From an uncultured Collinsella sp. (lineage in GTDB: Bacteria; Actinomycetota; Coriobacteriia; Coriobacteriales; Coriobacteriaceae): a DNA stretch of 5,964 bases. The notes under the pieces were generated by a model, which saw nothing but the letters and a program-made list of their open reading frames with translations, was not told the origin of the DNA and searched no databases. The stretch's first letter is position 1; each line of letters starts with the position of its first letter. Below are positions 5,362 to 5,964 of the stretch, in pieces. The position numbers and the translations under genes are program-made. The stretch is taken from the NCBI GenBank assembly GCA_900544225.1, contig UQUD01000109.1:1-5964 (forward strand), given 5' to 3'.

Positions 5362-5964
5362 CTACTCCTCGGAACCGTCCTCATCAGCAGCCTTATTCTG
5401 CTGATCGAGCTTATGTTTACCGCTCACGATAGACGTAGCACCCAGCGTGGCCAAGCTCGCGCTCGCAAGGCTCGCCATCACGATGAGGTCGCCCGTCCTG
5501 GGCATATTGCCACCCGAGGTCTTGGTCGTCGCGGTGGTCGTAGTACCGCCCTTGTCACCGGCCTTCTGGGCATCAGCGTCGGATTGCTTCGCACCCGCAC
5601 CGGCTGAAGCATCAGCAGCACCGTTGGCATTAGAGCCGGAGCCCTGCTCAGACGATCCCTCATCAGAAGAAGAGCCGCCGTTAATGCCCGCCATCAAAGA
5701 TGAGCCCAACATAGAGCCAAGCTGCTCGCCGGTAGAAGGCTTGTTTTCCGTCGAGGAATCGCCAGCATCGGAGCCCTCGTTCGAACCTTCCTCGAAGACA
5801 TCGGAACCAGAACCGTTAGAGGAGCCCACATCGGTAGAGGAATCGCCAGCGCCGTTGGAAGCACCCGCATCGGTAGAGCCAGAAGTCGTGCCATTCGTAG
5901 CGCCATCGGAGCCAGAAGTCGACGAATCGCCCGAAACATCGCCAGATGCAGCGCCACCAGACGC
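5362..5964 (-). CDS. Sortase-anchored surface protein, C-terminal part (MPRTG anchor), N-terminus beyond right edge
   Basis: Seen: 200 residues in an open frame from the right edge to a stop at 5362. The first 150 or so are low-complexity Ser, Gly, Asp, Ala, Asn and Thr, with repeated GDSST and TSGS units, as expected of a flexible wall-spanning stalk. A Thr run (TTTTATTKT) leads to MPRTG (5491-5505), then about 22 hydrophobic residues (DLIVMASLASASLATLGATSIV), then a basic SGKHK. This is the layout of an LPxTG cell-wall sorting signal, with Met for Leu. Family knowledge: sortase cleaves between Thr and Gly and links the protein to peptidoglycan. Oddly, 15 more residues follow the basic stop-transfer patch and end in acidic DEDGSEE. 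The true start is off the window; the GTG at 5829 inside the stalk has no ribosome-binding site and is not a start. The N-terminal functional domain is unseen, so the role (adhesin, enzyme, pilin) is unknown. Confidence 0.85.
   Translation of the reverse strand, partial: ASGGAASGDVSGDSSTSGSDGATNGTTSGSTDAGASNGAGDSSTDVGSSNGSGSDVFEEGSNEGSDAGDSSTENKPSTGEQLGSMLGSSLMAGINGGSSSDEGSSEQGSGSNANGAADASAGAGAKQSDADAQKAGDKGGTTTTATTKTSGGNMPRTGDLIVMASLASASLATLGATSIVSGKHKLDQQNKAADEDGSEE
5753..5850 (-). repeat. Short direct repeat within the stalk coding region
   Basis: The 14-mer GAGGAATCGCCAGC (plus strand) occurs at 5753-5766 and 5837-5850, both times encoding GDSS in frame. Nearby, GAGCCAGAAGTCG occurs at 5876-5888 and 5909-5921, exactly 33 nt (11 codons) apart, encoding TSGS. 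Codon-level identity suggests local duplication of the stalk. Confidence 0.55.

Noticed and set aside
1..5964. CRISPR arrays, tRNA or rRNA genes, insertion sequences, defence operon
   Set aside because: No regularly spaced repeats, RNA gene signatures, transposase motifs or terminal inverted repeats were seen. The ATPase/nuclease-family gene alone is not enough to call a defence system.

Overview
The window (5964 bp, fairly GC-rich with AT-rich gaps between genes) looks like chromosome from a high-GC Gram-positive bacterium. The evidence is purine-rich Shine-Dalgarno sites (AAGGAG, AGGGGG), TTG and GTG starts, sigma70-like hexamers, and a sortase-type C-terminal anchor. Gut Coriobacteriia such as Collinsella fit best, because they carry many surface glycosyltransferases, LPxTG-like proteins and 'AAA-ATPase-like/DUF1703' proteins. 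That assignment is inference from gene content, not from a marker gene.

Layout, left to right. (1) Bases 1-2002, minus strand: two family-2 glycosyltransferase (GT2) genes in tandem, 6 bp apart, reading leftward. The downstream gene runs off the left edge. (2) Bases 2003-2315: a divergent intergenic region of 313 bp with a good minus-strand promoter, a perfect 12-bp GC palindrome near its expected transcription start, a plus-strand TATAAT box, a ribosome-binding site with a 15-codon reading frame that resembles the start of an acyltransferase-3 protein, and then a promoter for the next gene. (3) Bases 2316-3335, plus strand: a third GT2 of the galactofuranosyl/rhamnosyltransferase-like type. 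(4) Bases 3362-5158, minus strand, converging on it: a full-length AAA-ATPase-like/PD-(D/E)XK protein whose Walker B glutamate and nuclease E-x-K residues appear to be lost. (5) A strong minus-strand terminator at 5291-5325. (6) Bases 5362-5964, minus strand: the C-terminal 200 residues of a Ser/Gly/Asp-rich sortase substrate ending in an MPRTG anchor, with its N-terminus beyond the right edge.

The three glycosyltransferases form a surface polysaccharide (capsule or cell-wall glycan) module with two divergently transcribed arms. They would add sugars to a lipid-linked or wall glycan at the cytoplasmic face of the membrane. The acyltransferase-like remnant between the arms is consistent with a polysaccharide-modifying gene lost from the locus. 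The ATPase-like gene and the wall-anchored protein are separate transcription units with no evident link to glycan synthesis. I see no RNA genes, CRISPR arrays, insertion sequences or complete mobile elements. The most unusual items are the catalytically degenerate ATPase/nuclease-family protein and the acyltransferase-like stub with its own promoter and ribosome-binding site.
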